Assembly: GCF_024362765.1 (NCBI RefSeq)
Contig: NZ_CP093302.1
Coordinates: forward strand, 430,001-494,000
Length of the DNA stretch: 64,000 nt
Source of the DNA: Alkalihalobacillus sp. LMS6
GTDB lineage: Bacteria > Bacillota > Bacilli > Bacillales > Bacillaceae_D
Direction: 5' to 3'
Shown: positions 41,932-51,020 of the stretch, piece after piece
How the letters are laid out: each line of letters begins with the position of its first letter
Numbering within the stretch: position 1 is the first letter of the stretch
Program-made: the position numbers and the translations under genes
Notes under the pieces: model-generated
What the model was told of the DNA's origin: nothing
The model's database searches: none
The model's input: the letters and a program-made list of their open reading frames with translations, nothing else

Positions 41932-43641
41932 ATGGGAGAAGAATCAACAAAGAAGGTTGGCCCTGTATTTTATTGGTCAGTAGGGATTTTAGCAGTCATT
42001 ATTTTAATTGGAATTATTAGTCCGTCCTTCTTAGAATCAACAACGGCATCCATTCAAGCTGCTATATCGTCCACGTTAGGATGGTATTATTTAATTATTG
42101 TGACCCTCTTCGTTCTTATATGTTTGTATTTAATTATTAGTCCGTACGGGAAAATTAAATTAGGAAAGCCAGATGAAAAACCAGAGTACAACTATCTTAC
42201 TTGGTTTGCGTTATTGTTCAGTGCTGGAATGGGGACGGGTCTCTTATTCTGGGGGACAGCTGAACCAATTTCACATTTTGCCTTAAGTTCTCCTACAGTT
42301 GAAGAAGGTACAAATCAAGCAGCATTAGAGTCCATGCGGTTTGTCTTTTTCCATTGGGGCATTCACGCTTGGGGGATTTACGCAATGGTTGCCATCAGTC
42401 TTGCGTTTTTTAAATTCCGTCGTGAAGCCCCTGGGATGATTAGCGCTACTCTTTCTCCTATTATGAATACAAAAGGGAGTACAGGGAAAGTCATTGATGT
42501 GATTGCGATTGTCGCGACGGTTTCAGGTATTGCTACAACGCTTGGGTTTGGTGCCGCTCAAATGAACGGAGGTCTCTCTTATTTATGGGGCGTACCGAAT
42601 ACGTTCTGGGTTCAACTTATTATCATCTTAATTATTACCGTTATCTTTTTAATTTCAGCTTCAACCGGTATTAATAAAGGAATACGGATCTTAAGTAATT
42701 CTAATATGATTTTAGCGTTAGTTTTACTATTGTTTTTTATGGTGTTTGGTTCGACGATTTATTCGCTTAACTTATTTACCGATACATTGGGTCGATACAT
42801 ACAACGATTACCGGAAATGAGTTTTCGGATATCACCATTAAATGAAGAAAACCGGACGTGGATTAACGACTGGACCATTTTCTATTGGGCATGGTGGATG
42901 GCGTGGTCTCCTTATGTCGGAACGTTTATCGCTCGTGTGTCTCGTGGACGTACGATCCGAGAGTTTACGATTGGTGTCTTACTCGTCCCTTCATTAGTAG
43001 GATTCATTTGGTTTGCCTTTCTTGGAGGAACCGCCATTGACTTTGAAATGTCCGGTGTAACAAATTTAGCTCCTTTAGCAACCGAGCAGATGCTTTTCGG
43101 TGTACTTGAAGCAATGCCTTTGAGCTTAATTACGTCAGTTTTAGCTATTGTATTAATTGCATTCTTTTTCATCACTTCTGGAGACTCCGCAACCTTTGTG
43201 CTTGGGATGCAATCAACGAATGGAACATTGAATCCAAGTACAAAAATTAAGTTTACTTGGGGCATCATGTTATCTGCAATTGCGATTGTGTTGCTCTATT
43301 CTGGCGGATTACAAGCATTACAAAATACGATGATTATTGCCGCATTGCCTTTCTCAATCATTATGATTCTCATGGCGTATTCCTTAATCAAAGCGTTAAG
43401 CCAGGAAAAAGAAGAGATTGAACAGTCACGTGCGAAGCGAAGACAACGAAAAGAATATCGCATTCAAAAACAACAAATTAATAAAGAAAAACGTAAAGAA
43501 AAACGAGAAGTAAATGAACAAAAGAAAGAAGAAAAACGAAACGTCTCTGAACGCAAAAAGCAAGAAAAGCGTGACGTGAAAAAAGCAATCATAGAAGATG
43601 CGCCTGAAGAACGAGAGTCACCAACGAAAAAAGACGATTAA
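41932..43641 (+). CDS. BCCT-family glycine betaine/choline transporter
   Basis: A 569-residue Na+-coupled osmolyte transporter with 12 membrane helices. Signatures are FSAGMGTGLLFWGTAEPISHF near residue 97 and WTIFYWAWWMAWSPYVGTFIARVSRGRTIREF near residue 320, which carries the Trp-rich substrate box. The last 80 or so residues form a very charged Lys/Arg/Glu tail with 11-residue repeats, in the position of the osmosensing tail of BetP/OpuD relatives. It is followed by a terminator. Confidence 0.9.
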   Translation: MGEESTKKVGPVFYWSVGILAVIILIGIISPSFLESTTASIQAAISSTLGWYYLIIVTLFVLICLYLIISPYGKIKLGKPDEKPEYNYLTWFALLFSAGMGTGLLFWGTAEPISHFALSSPTVEEGTNQAALESMRFVFFHWGIHAWGIYAMVAISLAFFKFRREAPGMISATLSPIMNTKGSTGKVIDVIAIVATVSGIATTLGFGAAQMNGGLSYLWGVPNTFWVQLIIILIITVIFLISASTGINKGIRILSNSNMILALVLLLFFMVFGSTIYSLNLFTDTLGRYIQRLPEMSFRISPLNEENRTWINDWTIFYWAWWMAWSPYVGTFIARVSRGRTIREFTIGVLLVPSLVGFIWFAFLGGTAIDFEMSGVTNLAPLATEQMLFGVLEAMPLSLITSVLAIVLIAFFFITSGDSATFVLGMQSTNGTLNPSTKIKFTWGIMLSAIAIVLLYSGGLQALQNTMIIAALPFSIIMILMAYSLIKALSQEKEEIEQSRAKRRQRKEYRIQKQQINKEKRKEKREVNEQKKEEKRNVSERKKQEKRDVKKAIIEDAPEERESPTKKDD

Positions 43642-43648
43642 TTCGAAG

Positions 43649-43679
43649 CCACACGACCAAATGGGAGTGTGGTTTTTTT
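43649..43679 (+). terminator. terminator of the BCCT gene
   Basis: CCACAC pairs with GTGTGG across a 12-base loop, followed by seven T. Confidence 0.82.
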
Positions 43680-43684
43680 ATTGC

Positions 43685-43714
43685 GCATAATCAAGTCCTT
43701 TTTTGTGAAAATTA
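43685..43714 (+). promoter_or_regulatory. possible sigma-G promoter of the ger operon
   Basis: A GCATA -35 (43685-43689) and, 18 bases later, AAAATTA, which fits three of the five fixed positions of CATNNTA. Forespore expression is expected of gerA-type operons, but the -10 is weak. Confidence 0.3.
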
Positions 43715-43738
43715 TCCTTTATAGAGAGGGAGCGTCGT

Positions 43739-45169
43739 ATGCAAACATTAGCAGAAATAGAGCACTTTTTTCTTCAAGAACTGCATAATGCCAAAGATGT
43801 AGTCATCCAACCTTTTATGTATCAAAAACAAAATGGTTTAGTGATTTATTTGGACTCGTTAGTAGACGAGCAGTGGTTAGAACGGGCTTTATTTGATTCA
43901 ATGATGAAAACGAAAGATCAACATGTGCCATTAAAAGAAAATATAACGGCGCTTACTGTTGAGGAATTTAAGAGCGCTGAAGAATGTCTCCCGTTCTGCT
44001 GGATCGGATATGGAATTGTTGTAGTTGAATCAAATCCATTACAATTCTTGGCTTTGAAAACACCATTAACACGAACGCGTGCGATTGAAGAACCGTTTAA
44101 TGAGCGGGCATTAAGAGGCGCTCATGAGGGATTTATAGAAGATTTAACGATAAACATTAGCATGGTACGGAAGACAGCTCGTGTAGAAGGGCTAGTCATT
44201 CATACTGAAATTGTTGGGCAGTCGTTAAAAAAAGAAGTCGCCATGATGTACATAGATGGGAAAGCAGATACCGCAATTGTAAAGAACATAGAGAATAAAT
44301 TGAAAGCAATCGATGAGGATTTAATCAGCTCTCCAGGAACCCTTAATGAGCTTTTACAAGGGTCAAAGAAATCGGTTTTCCCACAAATTCTTTATACAGA
44401 ACGGCCTGATACGGTTGTTGGAAACTTGATGGAGGGGCGGATTGTTTTGTTTATAGAAGGCAATCCGACAGCCTTAATCCTGCCAGTATCGTTTTTTAGT
44501 TTTATGCAGTCAGTAGACGATTACAACGTTCATTTTGTATTAGGAAGTTTTTTACGTGTTATTCGTATGATTGCCCTCTTCATCTCTATATTGCTGCCAT
44601 CACTGTATATTTCACTCGTTGCGTTTCACTTTGAGGTTATCCCTCAGCCATTAATTATATCTGTAAAAAGTTCGCTTCAAAATATTCCGTATCCGCCACT
44701 TATTGAAGCGTTAATTATGGAATTTACGATCGAGCTGATTCGAGAGGCGGGTCTGAGGTTACCAGCGCCAATAGGTCAAACCATTGGAATTGTTGGAGGG
44801 TTAGTCATCGGTGAAGCGGTTGTGAATGCCGGCTTAGTTTCAAATATCATGATTATCGTCGTGGCAGTAACAGCAATTTCGTCCTTTGTCATCCCAAGTC
44901 CAGAGATGGGTTCAATTATAAGGTTGTCTCGATTTCCTTTAATGCTAGCAGCCGCAACGTTCGGATTAATCGGAGTCGTACTGTCATTTTTTGTTATTTT
45001 GATGCACTTAATAAAGTTAGAATCTTTTGGTACTCCTTACTTATCCCCTATCGCACCGTTTAATCGAAAAGGGATAAAAGATGCCATCGTCCGATTTCCA
45101 ACATGGCTCATTCAGCGTCATACATTTACGTCTTCTACTAAGCCATTGAATGGAGATCAAAAAAGATAG
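43739..45169 (+). CDS. germinant receptor A subunit (GerAA/GerKA family)
   Basis: A 476-residue spore inner-membrane protein. A hydrophilic N-terminal domain of about 240 residues is followed by five or six membrane helices. Family text includes NERALRGAHEGFIEDLTINISMVR, VEGNP-like GRIVLFIEGNPTALILPVSF, EFTIELIREAGLRLPAPIGQTIGIVGG and VVAVTAISSFVIPSPEM. It is somewhat shorter at the C-terminus than some relatives. It is the first of three ger genes spaced by 15 bases or overlapping. Confidence 0.92.
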   Translation: MQTLAEIEHFFLQELHNAKDVVIQPFMYQKQNGLVIYLDSLVDEQWLERALFDSMMKTKDQHVPLKENITALTVEEFKSAEECLPFCWIGYGIVVVESNPLQFLALKTPLTRTRAIEEPFNERALRGAHEGFIEDLTINISMVRKTARVEGLVIHTEIVGQSLKKEVAMMYIDGKADTAIVKNIENKLKAIDEDLISSPGTLNELLQGSKKSVFPQILYTERPDTVVGNLMEGRIVLFIEGNPTALILPVSFFSFMQSVDDYNVHFVLGSFLRVIRMIALFISILLPSLYISLVAFHFEVIPQPLIISVKSSLQNIPYPPLIEALIMEFTIELIREAGLRLPAPIGQTIGIVGGLVIGEAVVNAGLVSNIMIIVVAVTAISSFVIPSPEMGSIIRLSRFPLMLAAATFGLIGVVLSFFVILMHLIKLESFGTPYLSPIAPFNRKGIKDAIVRFPTWLIQRHTFTSSTKPLNGDQKR

Positions 45170-45184
45170 GAAAGGATTCTGTGT

Positions 45185-46273
45185 ATGGAGCCACCAGCAT
45201 CTACATTAGGAAGGACACAGCTATTTTGGTTTTTCGTTCACGCACAAATTGGCGTTGGCGTGTTCTCTTTACCTAATCATATTTATCACTATGCACAATC
45301 AGATGGTTGGTTATCGTTACTTCTGGCAGGTGTGATTGTTCAAATAGTCATTTATTTGCTTTATCTCCTTCACAAACGTTATCCGCACGATTCCATCTTT
45401 GCGATTTGTGAAAAAGTCTTTGGGAAATGGATTGGGAAGGTTTTTATTGCGTTATTAATCGTTTATTTTTTCATGTTGGCGGGTCTTGTATTAAAAGGAT
45501 TTACTCAGCTTATTGCTATTTGGATTTTGACCAAAACACCAGAATCCATTTTTATGATTCTTTTTCTTGCAGCATGTTTACCGATGTTATTTTCGAGTCT
45601 TAAAAACATTGGCCGTATGCTTGTCTTGACCGCTCCAATCGTTTTAACAATTCCAGTTGTTGCAGGTTATGCCTTTATCTATGGGGATTATCTTCATTTA
45701 TTGCCTATTGGCGTTGCGGATATGTCGGGCATTACAAAAGGTTTATTTGCTTCAATGTTTGCGATTAATGGATTTATTGTTGTATCGGTTGTTCTCCCGC
45801 ATGTTGATGGTTCTCCAAAACAAAAATTTAAAGTCTTATCAGCTGCGCACTGGAGCGTCACCTTCATCTACGTTATTGTCTTGATGACCTCTTTTCTAAC
45901 ATTTAGTCACGGAGAAATGAAACTTTTGCCCGAACCCTTTTTATACATGATCAAGTCGTTTTCTCTAACGATTATTGAGCGATTAGACTTAATCTTTCTG
46001 TCATTTTGGTCCATAAGCATAATTACGACCTACGTAATTTTTATTTATTGTGGTGCCATTGGAATGATGCGGCTCTTTCGCACATCTCGGTACCATCTCG
46101 TTGTACTTGTACTCGTTTTGCTCACAGCAGTCATTAAATTTTTGCCAACAACAATTAACGAGTTTAGTGAGTTGGTTTCCTATATTAATAAACCTAGCGC
46201 CTATCTAACTTTTTTGCTCCCGGTAGTGTTGGTTCTTTTATCGATTGGGAAGAAAAAGGAGGCGAAATTATGA
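45185..46273 (+). CDS. germinant receptor B subunit (GerAB/GerKB family)
   Basis: A 362-residue protein with ten membrane helices of the amino acid permease-like Spore_permease family (PF03845). It starts with LGRTQLFWFFVHAQIGVGVFSLP-type text, typical for the family, and is expected to hold the germinant-binding pocket. It overlaps the C subunit gene by four bases. Confidence 0.9.
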   Translation: MEPPASTLGRTQLFWFFVHAQIGVGVFSLPNHIYHYAQSDGWLSLLLAGVIVQIVIYLLYLLHKRYPHDSIFAICEKVFGKWIGKVFIALLIVYFFMLAGLVLKGFTQLIAIWILTKTPESIFMILFLAACLPMLFSSLKNIGRMLVLTAPIVLTIPVVAGYAFIYGDYLHLLPIGVADMSGITKGLFASMFAINGFIVVSVVLPHVDGSPKQKFKVLSAAHWSVTFIYVIVLMTSFLTFSHGEMKLLPEPFLYMIKSFSLTIIERLDLIFLSFWSISIITTYVIFIYCGAIGMMRLFRTSRYHLVVLVLVLLTAVIKFLPTTINEFSELVSYINKPSAYLTFLLPVVLVLLSIGKKKEAKL

Positions 46274-47391
46274 GGAAATGGGGGTTGATTTTACTCACAC
46301 TAATCTTATTATCTGGCTGTTGGGATGAGCGGTTGGTAAAAGATATTAACCTTATCTATTCTCAAGCGCTTGATAAGACCGATGAAGAATTAATTGAGAC
46401 AACGATTGTAACAATTGGTGGAGCTCCTAATGAAAGTGGAGCTCAAACAGCAAGTTCACAAGAGCCGGCAATTATTTCTGCCGTAGGGAATACACCTAGA
46501 GACAGTCGCATGAACTTAGATCGAAAAGTATCTGGCGAGCTTTATGCATCTAAAAACCGCGTCACGTTATTAAGCCAAGCATTAGCTGAAGAAAATATTT
46601 ACTCTTTACTTGATGTCCACTATCGATCGCCTTTATCAACAACAAACGCACGTATTGCTGTAGTAAAAGGCGATGCCAAACGAGCGCTTTATGTAAAAAC
46701 TGCTGAAACCCCATTGATTAGTGATTACTTAGGGGATTTATTAGTAGGTTCAGAAGCAGTGGATGCGATTCCGAAAGCTTCGATGGAGAATGTGCTAAGC
46801 GCCCTTTTCGACAACGGTATAGATTTCGTATTACCTTTATTGCACACCATTGATCATGAGAATGTCGCGCTAGAAGGCTTGGCGCTCTTTGATAATGATC
46901 ATATGACTGGGCAAATGAACGCAGATCAAACCTTGCGATTAATGTTAATGGATCGTGAGCGATTAAAGCCTCAGCGCCTTAATATTAGAGTAACCGATAA
47001 CGAAGAGAATCGAGTGCATAACTATGTCACAGTTGATGTAGAAGAAAAGAATAGAGAACTTACCGTGACAAAAGAAGCTTCTAAACAATTTAAAGCTCAT
47101 ATTGATGTGGCGTTAACCTTGAACGTTGTTGAATATCCTAGAGATACGCTTTACATCGAAGAGCACGTAACAAAGTTGAATGATGAAATAAACAACAAGT
47201 TACAGAAAGAATCAGAAGAAGTACTCCGTATTATTCAAGAAGCCAACTGTGACTATTATGGAATTGGAAAACAGATAAGGGCCTTCTATTATGACGATTG
47301 GCAGGGTATGAACTGGGAAGAAGCGTATTCCACAACGCCACTAACAGTAACGATAAATACAGAAGTGATTTATCACGGGATTGTGAATTAA
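46270..47391 (+). CDS. germinant receptor C subunit lipoprotein (GerAC/GerKC family)
   Basis: A 373-residue lipoprotein with signal peptide and lipobox LLSGCWDERLVKD (Cys at residue 17), the hallmark of GerC proteins, followed by the Spore_GerAC domain. A four-base overlap couples it to the B gene. It completes a full three-subunit receptor in the usual A-B-C order. Confidence 0.92.
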   Translation: MRKWGLILLTLILLSGCWDERLVKDINLIYSQALDKTDEELIETTIVTIGGAPNESGAQTASSQEPAIISAVGNTPRDSRMNLDRKVSGELYASKNRVTLLSQALAEENIYSLLDVHYRSPLSTTNARIAVVKGDAKRALYVKTAETPLISDYLGDLLVGSEAVDAIPKASMENVLSALFDNGIDFVLPLLHTIDHENVALEGLALFDNDHMTGQMNADQTLRLMLMDRERLKPQRLNIRVTDNEENRVHNYVTVDVEEKNRELTVTKEASKQFKAHIDVALTLNVVEYPRDTLYIEEHVTKLNDEINNKLQKESEEVLRIIQEANCDYYGIGKQIRAFYYDDWQGMNWEEAYSTTPLTVTINTEVIYHGIVN

Positions 47392-47471
47392 AGAGGTTTG
47401 ATAAAAGAAACGAACGGTTAAGGAATATAATAGAAGGACGATGTTAGACTCAAATAAGGAGCTGAAAATCC

Positions 47472-47747
47472 ATGTCAACTGTACTCGCAGGAATACAACT
47501 CTTGCCAAATCTTAAAGAAGACCACACAGGAGGAATGATACAACATTCACTCAAGCTTGTAGAGGAGTCTGGTTTAAAGTATGAGGTAGGTCCTTTAGAA
47601 ACAGTGATTGAGGGAGATTTTGATTCAGTCATAACGCTCATCAAGTCGATACAAGAAGATGCGATTGAATCAGGAGCAAGTGAATTGCTGTCAAACATTA
47701 AGCTACACTATCGCAAAGATGGCGTATCGTTTGCAGATAAAAAATAA
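47472..47747 (+). CDS. thiamine-binding/MTH1187-family protein (UPF0045)
   Basis: A 91-residue ferredoxin-like fold protein with VLAGIQLLPN at the start, IQHSLKLVEESGLKYEVGPLETVIEGDFD and AIESGASELLSNIKLHYR, as in the MTH1187/YkoF-like thiamine-binding group. Strong AAGGAG site. Single gene with a terminator. No TPP riboswitch was seen upstream. Confidence 0.82.
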   Translation: MSTVLAGIQLLPNLKEDHTGGMIQHSLKLVEESGLKYEVGPLETVIEGDFDSVITLIKSIQEDAIESGASELLSNIKLHYRKDGVSFADKK

Positions 47748-47753
47748 AAGATA

Positions 47754-47791
47754 CAATCCGCACCGATTTGTCAAAAGGGTGCGGATTTTTT
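47754..47791 (+). terminator. terminator of the thiamine-binding-like gene
   Basis: AATCCGCACC pairs with GGTGCGGATT followed by five T in total. Confidence 0.85.
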
Positions 47792-47800
47792 CTATCATTC

Positions 47801-48523
47801 TTAAAGATGATTATCTATCCATGAAACAACCTCTTCAATCAACATTTCTTGTTGCTCGACTACAGTTATGTCCGCATCGCCATCCCCAGATTGTTCACCG
47901 TACACGCCAAAATAAGCATGATTTCCGCCTTCTATTTCAATATAGTCGGTGGTAGGTGGAAGATTTTCGCGTGTATCTTCAATTTTTTCTGGCGTACTTA
48001 AGCCGTCTTCAGATCCAAAAAGGGATAGGACAGGCAAAGAGGATTGATACAAATCGTCATTACTTGCCGCATAAGCTCCCAATAGTATGAGACCGCTTAT
48101 CTCGTCCAAATGCTCATCAGCGTACATAGCAGCGGCTGCCCCACCCATAGAATGACCACCGATATACCAATCAAGATCAGGGTCTTGATCAATAATTTCA
48201 TTGGCTTTGGAACGATCTAAAATGGATAAGTTAAGAGTCACAGAAGGAACAGCTACTGTTATCCCTTGTTTTGAAAGTTCTTGTGCTGCATAAGCATAGG
48301 CGTCAGGCTCAACTTTTGCACCAGGATAAAGAACGATTCCAACTTCCGCGTCTTCTGCAGTGTAAACGATCCAATCATCTTCTATAGGAAGTGGCTCCGA
48401 TAGTTGAATCCCCTGAATGTCGGTTCGGTCGTATGTGAATTGAGTCCAAGTAAAAAAAGCGATGATCAATAGAAGGATAATGGAAGACAGTAGAAGGAGT
48501 ATCCGTTTCATCCATTTTTTCAT
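47801..48523 (-). CDS. membrane-anchored or secreted alpha/beta hydrolase
   Basis: A 240-residue protein with an N-terminal membrane segment (about residues 8-27) and an extracellular alpha/beta-hydrolase domain. GIVLYPGAKVEP forms the oxyanion region, GGHSMGGAAAAMYA holds the nucleophile Ser, LFGSEDGLS the acid and GGNHAYFGVYGEQSGDG the His. This matches the Abhydrolase_5 group of Bacillus. Substrate unknown. Confidence 0.82.
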   Translation of the reverse strand: MKKWMKRILLLLSSIILLLIIAFFTWTQFTYDRTDIQGIQLSEPLPIEDDWIVYTAEDAEVGIVLYPGAKVEPDAYAYAAQELSKQGITVAVPSVTLNLSILDRSKANEIIDQDPDLDWYIGGHSMGGAAAAMYADEHLDEISGLILLGAYAASNDDLYQSSLPVLSLFGSEDGLSTPEKIEDTRENLPPTTDYIEIEGGNHAYFGVYGEQSGDGDADITVVEQQEMLIEEVVSWIDNHL

Positions 48524-48637
48524 AATAAAGAGCCCTTTCCAAAGATGTTATTAGTATGATCATAGTGCAAGGCAGGGCTCAATTCAATCAGATTGCGTTA
48601 CAGTTTAATGGACATTTACGAAAAGAGGGGGGATACG

Positions 48638-48997
48638 ATGGTTGTATCGGTTACAAGACTACATATAAGAAGTGTTCGACATTTACCTATTTTCGCTTGG
48701 TTGACGCTGCGATCCCATTTTCAAATAAAAAAAGCAAACGGGTTAATCAAATCTTCTTATCAAAAAGAAGGATTTTTCACCTATTGGACCATGTCGATTT
48801 GGGAGTCTACCGAGGATATGAAAGCATTCCGTAATCGGAGTGCACACTTGGAGGCAATGAAGCGCTCACGCCAATTAGCGGATGAATTGCAGTATGTCCG
48901 TTTTGAAGTGAAAACACCAGATGTAAAGTGGGAAGCGTGCAAAGAGCGACTGCATCAATCATACGCAAGACAGGATAAAAGAGGCGGTCTAAGCTAG
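48638..48997 (+). CDS. small dimeric alpha/beta-barrel-like protein (DUF3291-like)
   Basis: A 119-residue protein starting at an ATG behind AGAGGGGGG. It contains VTRLHIRSVRHLPIFAWLTL, then SYQKEGFFTYWTMSIWESTEDMKAFRNRSAHLEAM, the TLS.W.s...m..F..s..H pattern of the antibiotic-monooxygenase-like/DUF3291 group. Function unknown. Confidence 0.6.
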   Translation: MVVSVTRLHIRSVRHLPIFAWLTLRSHFQIKKANGLIKSSYQKEGFFTYWTMSIWESTEDMKAFRNRSAHLEAMKRSRQLADELQYVRFEVKTPDVKWEACKERLHQSYARQDKRGGLS

Positions 48998-49014
48998 GCT
49001 GCCTCTCGCGCTTT

Positions 49015-49332
49015 TTATCCGGATACAACTCTCAAGCCAATCACCGCAACAACAATGAGTGACAAGAAGAAAATTCGTTTTTGGTCTCTAGATTCGTTGT
49101 AGAAGAACATGCCTAAGAGGGCACTTCCGACTGTGCCCATGCCTGTCCATACGGCATAAGCTACGCCTAGTGGAATAGTCTCCATCGCCAATGCTAATAA
49201 CGTTAGACTAATTGCGAAACCAAATACAACAAACAGAATGCCAGAAACCTTGTTTCCTTGAATGTAGCGCTGAATTCCGTTTACACCAATTACTTCAAGT
49301 ATCCCTGCTAAAATGAGAATTGCCCACGCCAT
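49015..49332 (-). CDS. SMR-family guanidinium exporter subunit
   Basis: A 105-residue, four-helix small multidrug resistance protein with the essential Glu in LILAGILEVIGVNGI (Glu13) and the AYAVWTGMGTVGSALLGM segment. It overlaps the first SMR gene by one base (TAATG). The pair lies behind a guanidine-I riboswitch, as the ykkCD genes do, so it is best read as half of a paired guanidinium/H+ exchanger. Confidence 0.87.
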   Translation of the reverse strand: MAWAILILAGILEVIGVNGIQRYIQGNKVSGILFVVFGFAISLTLLALAMETIPLGVAYAVWTGMGTVGSALLGMFFYNESRDQKRIFFLSLIVVAVIGLRVVSG

Positions 49333-49658
49333 TATTCATTAACCTCCTTCTGTTTTCCTGTAACCATTTTTAACCCTAGAACACCAGTTAGTAACAGAGC
49401 GACAAAAAGGATGACGCCGATGTTAAGAGCTACACCGAAAAATAGAATATCTACGGCGACCGTACCAACCGTACCTAGGCCAACAAACACGGCATAGACA
49501 GTACTTGTCGGTAAAGTTGTTGCGGCTTTAATGAGTAAACTGAAGCTGATGATAATCGCAATGATTGTTAATGTCCAAGTCGTCGCGTCGTTTGCATACT
49601 TTAATCCCGTTGCCCAGCCGATTTCAAATAAAGCGGCGATAATGACTAAAATCCACAT
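49332..49658 (-). CDS. SMR-family guanidinium exporter subunit
   Basis: A 108-residue SMR protein. It has Glu11 in AALFEIGWATGLKYA, a sequence close to the Gdx-type EIxWAxxLK motif, and VYAVFVGLGTVGTVAVDILFFG. It is the first gene after the riboswitch terminator with AAGAGGTG as ribosome site. It probably forms a heterodimer with the following gene product. Confidence 0.88.
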   Translation of the reverse strand: MWILVIIAALFEIGWATGLKYANDATTWTLTIIAIIISFSLLIKAATTLPTSTVYAVFVGLGTVGTVAVDILFFGVALNIGVILFVALLLTGVLGLKMVTGKQKEVNE

Positions 49659-49703
49659 CTAAAAACACCTCTTCTTTTTTATTTAGTTTGCCCAGCTTTT
49701 TTA

Positions 49704-49836
49704 CAATAAAAAAAGCCCGGGAAATACCACAATTGAATGTGATATCTCCCGGGCTTTTATCCCTCCGTGGACAGAAAAAGGTTTCTGCACTTTCACTTGG
49801 ACCAGACCATCTGTAGATGCGGAACCCTAGAAAGTT
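49704..49836 (-). promoter_or_regulatory. guanidine-I (ykkC) riboswitch upstream of the SMR pair
   Basis: On the minus strand the conserved blocks are AGGGTTCCGC (about 49818-49829), GGTCTGGTCC, then ACGGAGGGATAAAAGCCCGGGAG. The GCCCGGGA arm then pairs with TCCCGGGC to form a terminator followed by seven T (49704-49755). This is the known guanidine ON-switch design. Confidence 0.9.
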
Positions 49837-49902
49837 CTTATTTAATTCCTCTTATCATACAAAACGGAAATGAAATCATCAAGGAGAAACAATTTCCATT
49901 AT

Positions 49903-50985
49903 TTATGTTCCGAGGTGTTTGTGTTTGACTAATGAACTTAAGACATCACAGATAATACGTGTTCCCATTAAAGCAGTTTGACTATTATGGTCATATGGAG
50001 GGCTCACTTCTACTACTTCTAATCCAGCGAGTCCTTTTTTCGCCAAGCCTCTTACTAGTTTAAGGACTTCTCTTGGCAGGAAACCACCAGGTTCAGGCCA
50101 GCCAGTTCCCATAGAGACCCCGCTGTCCATACAATCAACATCAACAGTCAGGTACACAGCTTGTACACCGTCTGCCCAAGCTTTTTCAAGCGCAATTTCT
50201 ATAATACGATCAATCCCTAGATCATCAACATCATCCATAGTCAAAACCGTATGCCCTTGTTTTTTTGCTGTGATGGCCCCCTGAATATCATTCTGCCAAC
50301 CACCTATACCGATATGAACCATATTTTTAGGATCGACATTCGGAAGTTGGCTAGCATGAAACAGTGGTGTATCATGCATACGTTCATCCATTTCTTTTTC
50401 TTGCAAGTCAAGATGACGGTCTAACTGAATGATTCCTACTTTTCCTTCTGTAGCCTCGGCAAGCCCTCTGATGGTTCCGTAAGCAATGGAGTGATCTCCG
50501 CCAAGTATAACCGGGAATGTCTGGTGACTGACGACATGATTGATCGCCTTACTAAGTTGATCAAATTGTTTTTCTAAATGATGAACCGAGTAAATATCAC
50601 CAAGGTCTGCCATTTTAAGCTGTTCTTTCAAATCCACACCACTTTCAAAATGGTAGGAGTTATAAAGTTTTGATATGCTACGCATGGCTTCTGGACCAAA
50701 CCGTGTTCCAGGTCGGAAGGTCGTCCCGGCGTCAAACGGAGCTCCGATAAACGCGACATCATATTCGCCAACGGTGGACACATCTTCTACATAAGGGCTT
50801 CTAAGAAAGGTAGCTAAACCAGCATAGGAAGGTTGATCCCCTCTTACAAATGTAGGGATGGATTGATCAGTTATACGATCGGACCCAGTAAGTCCTAGTG
50901 TTAAAGCTTTCTCTTGCTGGCGATCTTTTTCTTTAGAAGAAACAGTCATGGCGAGTTCCAATGCTTGTTGACCATGGGTTTTCAT
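49903..50985 (-). CDS. gdmH: guanidine hydrolase (guanidinase), ureohydrolase family
   Basis: A 360-residue ureohydrolase. The metal-binding motifs are GGDHSIAYG, LDRHLDLQEKEMDERMH and TVDVDCMDSG. The Arg in LDRHLD, where agmatinases and arginases usually have DAHxD, and the TGWPEPGGFLPREV segment match cyanobacterial guanidine hydrolase. The ATG 50985 follows AAGGAGTG; an in-frame start at 51006 is weaker. A guanidine-I riboswitch directly upstream strongly supports hydrolysis of guanidine to urea and ammonia. The enzyme is Ni-dependent in cyanobacteria, yet no Ni chaperone gene is adjacent. Confidence 0.88.
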   Translation of the reverse strand: MKTHGQQALELAMTVSSKEKDRQQEKALTLGLTGSDRITDQSIPTFVRGDQPSYAGLATFLRSPYVEDVSTVGEYDVAFIGAPFDAGTTFRPGTRFGPEAMRSISKLYNSYHFESGVDLKEQLKMADLGDIYSVHHLEKQFDQLSKAINHVVSHQTFPVILGGDHSIAYGTIRGLAEATEGKVGIIQLDRHLDLQEKEMDERMHDTPLFHASQLPNVDPKNMVHIGIGGWQNDIQGAITAKKQGHTVLTMDDVDDLGIDRIIEIALEKAWADGVQAVYLTVDVDCMDSGVSMGTGWPEPGGFLPREVLKLVRGLAKKGLAGLEVVEVSPPYDHNSQTALMGTRIICDVLSSLVKHKHLGT

Positions 50986-51020
50986 TTTTACAACACTCCT
51001 TAACATGATTTTTATATAGA

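Noticed and set aside
47392-47471. TPP riboswitch before the thiamine-binding-like gene
   Set aside because: The 80-base gap lacks the CTGAGA and ACCTGATC-type blocks of the THI element and is too short.
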